Source of the DNA: Leptolyngbya sp. Cla-17
GTDB taxonomy: Bacteria; Cyanobacteriota; Cyanobacteriia; Leptolyngbyales; Leptolyngbyaceae
Assembly: GCF_016807185.1 (NCBI RefSeq)
Contig: NZ_JAEVYN010000006.1
Coordinates: 1-64,000 of the forward strand
Length of the DNA stretch: 64,000 nucleotides
Reading direction: 5' to 3'
Every line of letters starts with the position of its first letter. Within the stretch, counting starts at the first letter, position 1. The notes under the pieces were generated by a model, which saw only the letters and a list, made by a program, of their open reading frames with translations, was not told the DNA's origin and searched no databases. Made by a program: the position numbers and the translations under genes. Shown one piece after another: positions 62,652 through 64,000 of this stretch.

Positions 62652-64000
62652 CATTTCATCGCCACCTGCATCTCCCTTGCAGAGTTTGAAGCAGCGAGTT
62701 AAGGGTCAGCGAGTTAAAACTCCCACGCTGCTGCAAATGGAAGCTGTAGAGTGTGGTGCAGCCGCTCTAGGAATTATTTTGGGATACTACGATCGCATCG
62801 TGCCCCTACCCGAATTGCGGCAGGAATGTGGCGTTTCTCGCGATGGCAGTAAAGCTGCGAATATTTTGAAAGCGGCTCAAACCTATGGACTGCAAGCGAA
62901 GGGTTACAAGAAAGAGCTAGAGCACCTGCAAGCGTTGCGCCCGCCCTACATTGTGTTTTGGAACTTTAATCACTTCCTGGTGGTGGAAGGCTTTGGCAAG
63001 CAGCGAGTGTATCTGAACGACCCTGCCTCCGGACCGCGCACCGTTTCTCACGCAGAATTTGATGAAGGCTACACAGGCGTGGTGCTAGTGCTAGAACCCA
63101 GCACGGAGTTTGTTAAAGGGGGCCGCAAGCCCAGCATGACTTTAGCTCTATGGGAGCGATTACGCAGTTCTAAAGGGGCAGTTGCCTATTGTGTGCTAGC
63201 GGGATTTCTGCTGACTCTGATTGAACTAGTAGTGCCAGTGTTTAGTCAGATTTTTGTCGATGAAATTTTGATTGAAGGGCGGCAGCAATGGCTACGTCCA
63301 TTAATTATTGGCATGGTAGTTGCAGCGATTCTCCAGGCACTGTTGACCTTATTTCAGTTGCGTTACCTGCGTCGATTAAAAATCAAGTTATCTGTGGGTA
63401 TGTCCAGCCGTTTTCTCTGGCACATTTTGCGATTACCTGTGGGGTTTTATGCCCAACGATTTGCTGGGGAAATCAGCAACCGCACCACGTTGAATGATCA
63501 GGTGGCAGAGGTGCTTTCAGGAAAATTGGCGACAACCGCGATCGATGTCGTGATGGTCGTGTTCTATGTCCTAATCATGATTCAGTACGATTGGGTCTTG
63601 ACCTCAACTGGAATCATCTTTGCTGCTATCAATATTTTCACCTTGCAGTGGCTTTCCCGCCGCCGTATTGACACGAATCAGCGTTTAATTCAGGAATACG
63701 GTAAAGTCTCTGGCACATCGATCTCTGCCCTCCAAGGTATTGAAACTCTAAAAGCATCCGGGCTAGAGTCAGATTTCTTTGCTCGCTGGGCAGGCTATTA
63801 CACGAAGGCGATCAACTCCCAGCAAGAATTGGGCTTAAGCAACCAGACTTTTTCCGTGCTGCCAACCCTCCTCTCCGCCCTCTCCGCCATGCTCTTGCTA
63901 GTAGTTGGTGGCTTACGGGTGATGGATGGATACCTCAGCATCGGGATGCTGGTCGCGTTTCAAGGTTTGATGCAAAGCTTTCTCGCTCCCGTTAACAGCC
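62638..64000 (+). CDS. C39 peptidase / ABC exporter, 3' end off the window
   Basis: The visible 454 codons start at GTG 62638 inside the end of the HlyD gene. The N-terminal C39 cysteine peptidase has Cys39 in MEAVECGAAALGIILGYYDR, His111 in NFNHFLVVEGF and Asp127 in LNDPASGP. It removes double-glycine leaders. A transmembrane exporter domain follows (VPVFSQIFVDEILIEG, FYAQRFAGEISNR, ISALQGIETLKASG). The ATP-binding domain lies beyond the right edge. Together with the HlyD-like protein and the precursor at 60394 it makes a peptide export unit of the NHLP family. Confidence 0.92.
   Translation, partial: MASSNISSPPASPLQSLKQRVKGQRVKTPTLLQMEAVECGAAALGIILGYYDRIVPLPELRQECGVSRDGSKAANILKAAQTYGLQAKGYKKELEHLQALRPPYIVFWNFNHFLVVEGFGKQRVYLNDPASGPRTVSHAEFDEGYTGVVLVLEPSTEFVKGGRKPSMTLALWERLRSSKGAVAYCVLAGFLLTLIELVVPVFSQIFVDEILIEGRQQWLRPLIIGMVVAAILQALLTLFQLRYLRRLKIKLSVGMSSRFLWHILRLPVGFYAQRFAGEISNRTTLNDQVAEVLSGKLATTAIDVVMVVFYVLIMIQYDWVLTSTGIIFAAINIFTLQWLSRRRIDTNQRLIQEYGKVSGTSISALQGIETLKASGLESDFFARWAGYYTKAINSQQELGLSNQTFSVLPTLLSALSAMLLLVVGGLRVMDGYLSIGMLVAFQGLMQSFLAPVNS

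Overview
The window looks cyanobacterial. The octamer GCGATCGC (the HIP1 palindrome typical of cyanobacterial genomes) recurs through the ordinary coding regions. The gene families also fit a filamentous cyanobacterium: Uma2 nuclease, AAA-like/WD40 proteins, an NHLP-type peptide exporter, IS630 elements and giant Calx-beta/FG-GAP surface proteins. No rRNA or tRNA gene was found. The mix of plasmid-type genes and surface or secretion genes fits either a large plasmid or a chromosomal region carrying an integrated plasmid; the sequence alone does not decide this.

Region 1 (1-9.4 kb) is most of a giant minus-strand gene whose 3' end lies off the left edge. It is built from Calx-beta modules, a seven-repeat FG-GAP block and at least 17 copies of a 111-residue module repeated almost perfectly at the DNA level with a 333-bp period. 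A paralogue of 4,479 codons fills 31,976-45,415. The two genes share their N-terminal domain and about 600 bp of upstream DNA, so this is an old segmental duplication. Region 2 (9.4-11.9 kb) is a graveyard: a McrC-like fragment and two 5'-truncated IS630 transposases abutting head to head.

Region 3 (11.9-31.8 kb) is a plasmid-like and defence block. A minus-strand operon (DNA-binding proteins, membrane proteins and a membrane P-loop ATPase split by a GTCCG pentanucleotide repeat) lies beside iteron-like repeats. It is followed by a ribbon-helix-helix/Uma2 pair, a primase-polymerase-like replication protein, a type I restriction-modification operon, parAB, a split YhcG-type nuclease and a small tyrosine recombinase. 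The restriction operon is unusual: an apparently inactive class III nucleotide cyclase homologue lies between hsdR and hsdM, and a VapBC-like toxin-antitoxin pair lies between hsdM and hsdS. A 28-bp perfect palindrome inside parB is a candidate parS centromere.

Region 4 (31.9-49.9 kb) holds the second giant protein, a divergent outer-membrane barrel/beta-helix protein and a serine recombinase with an extra C-terminal domain. A diverged 51-bp direct repeat occurs at both ends of this segment.

Region 5 (50-64 kb) holds a structurally complete IS630 element with a -1 frameshift site, a DUF4112 membrane protein and two adjacent AAA-like NTPases (one with an HTH, one with 14 WD40 repeats). Next come a truncated TPM-domain protein, an AraC-type regulator, a membrane HAMP protein with two cyclic-nucleotide-binding-like domains, and a peptide export cluster. 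That cluster comprises a double-glycine leader precursor, a small unknown protein, an HlyD-like adaptor and a C39-peptidase ABC exporter that runs off the right edge.
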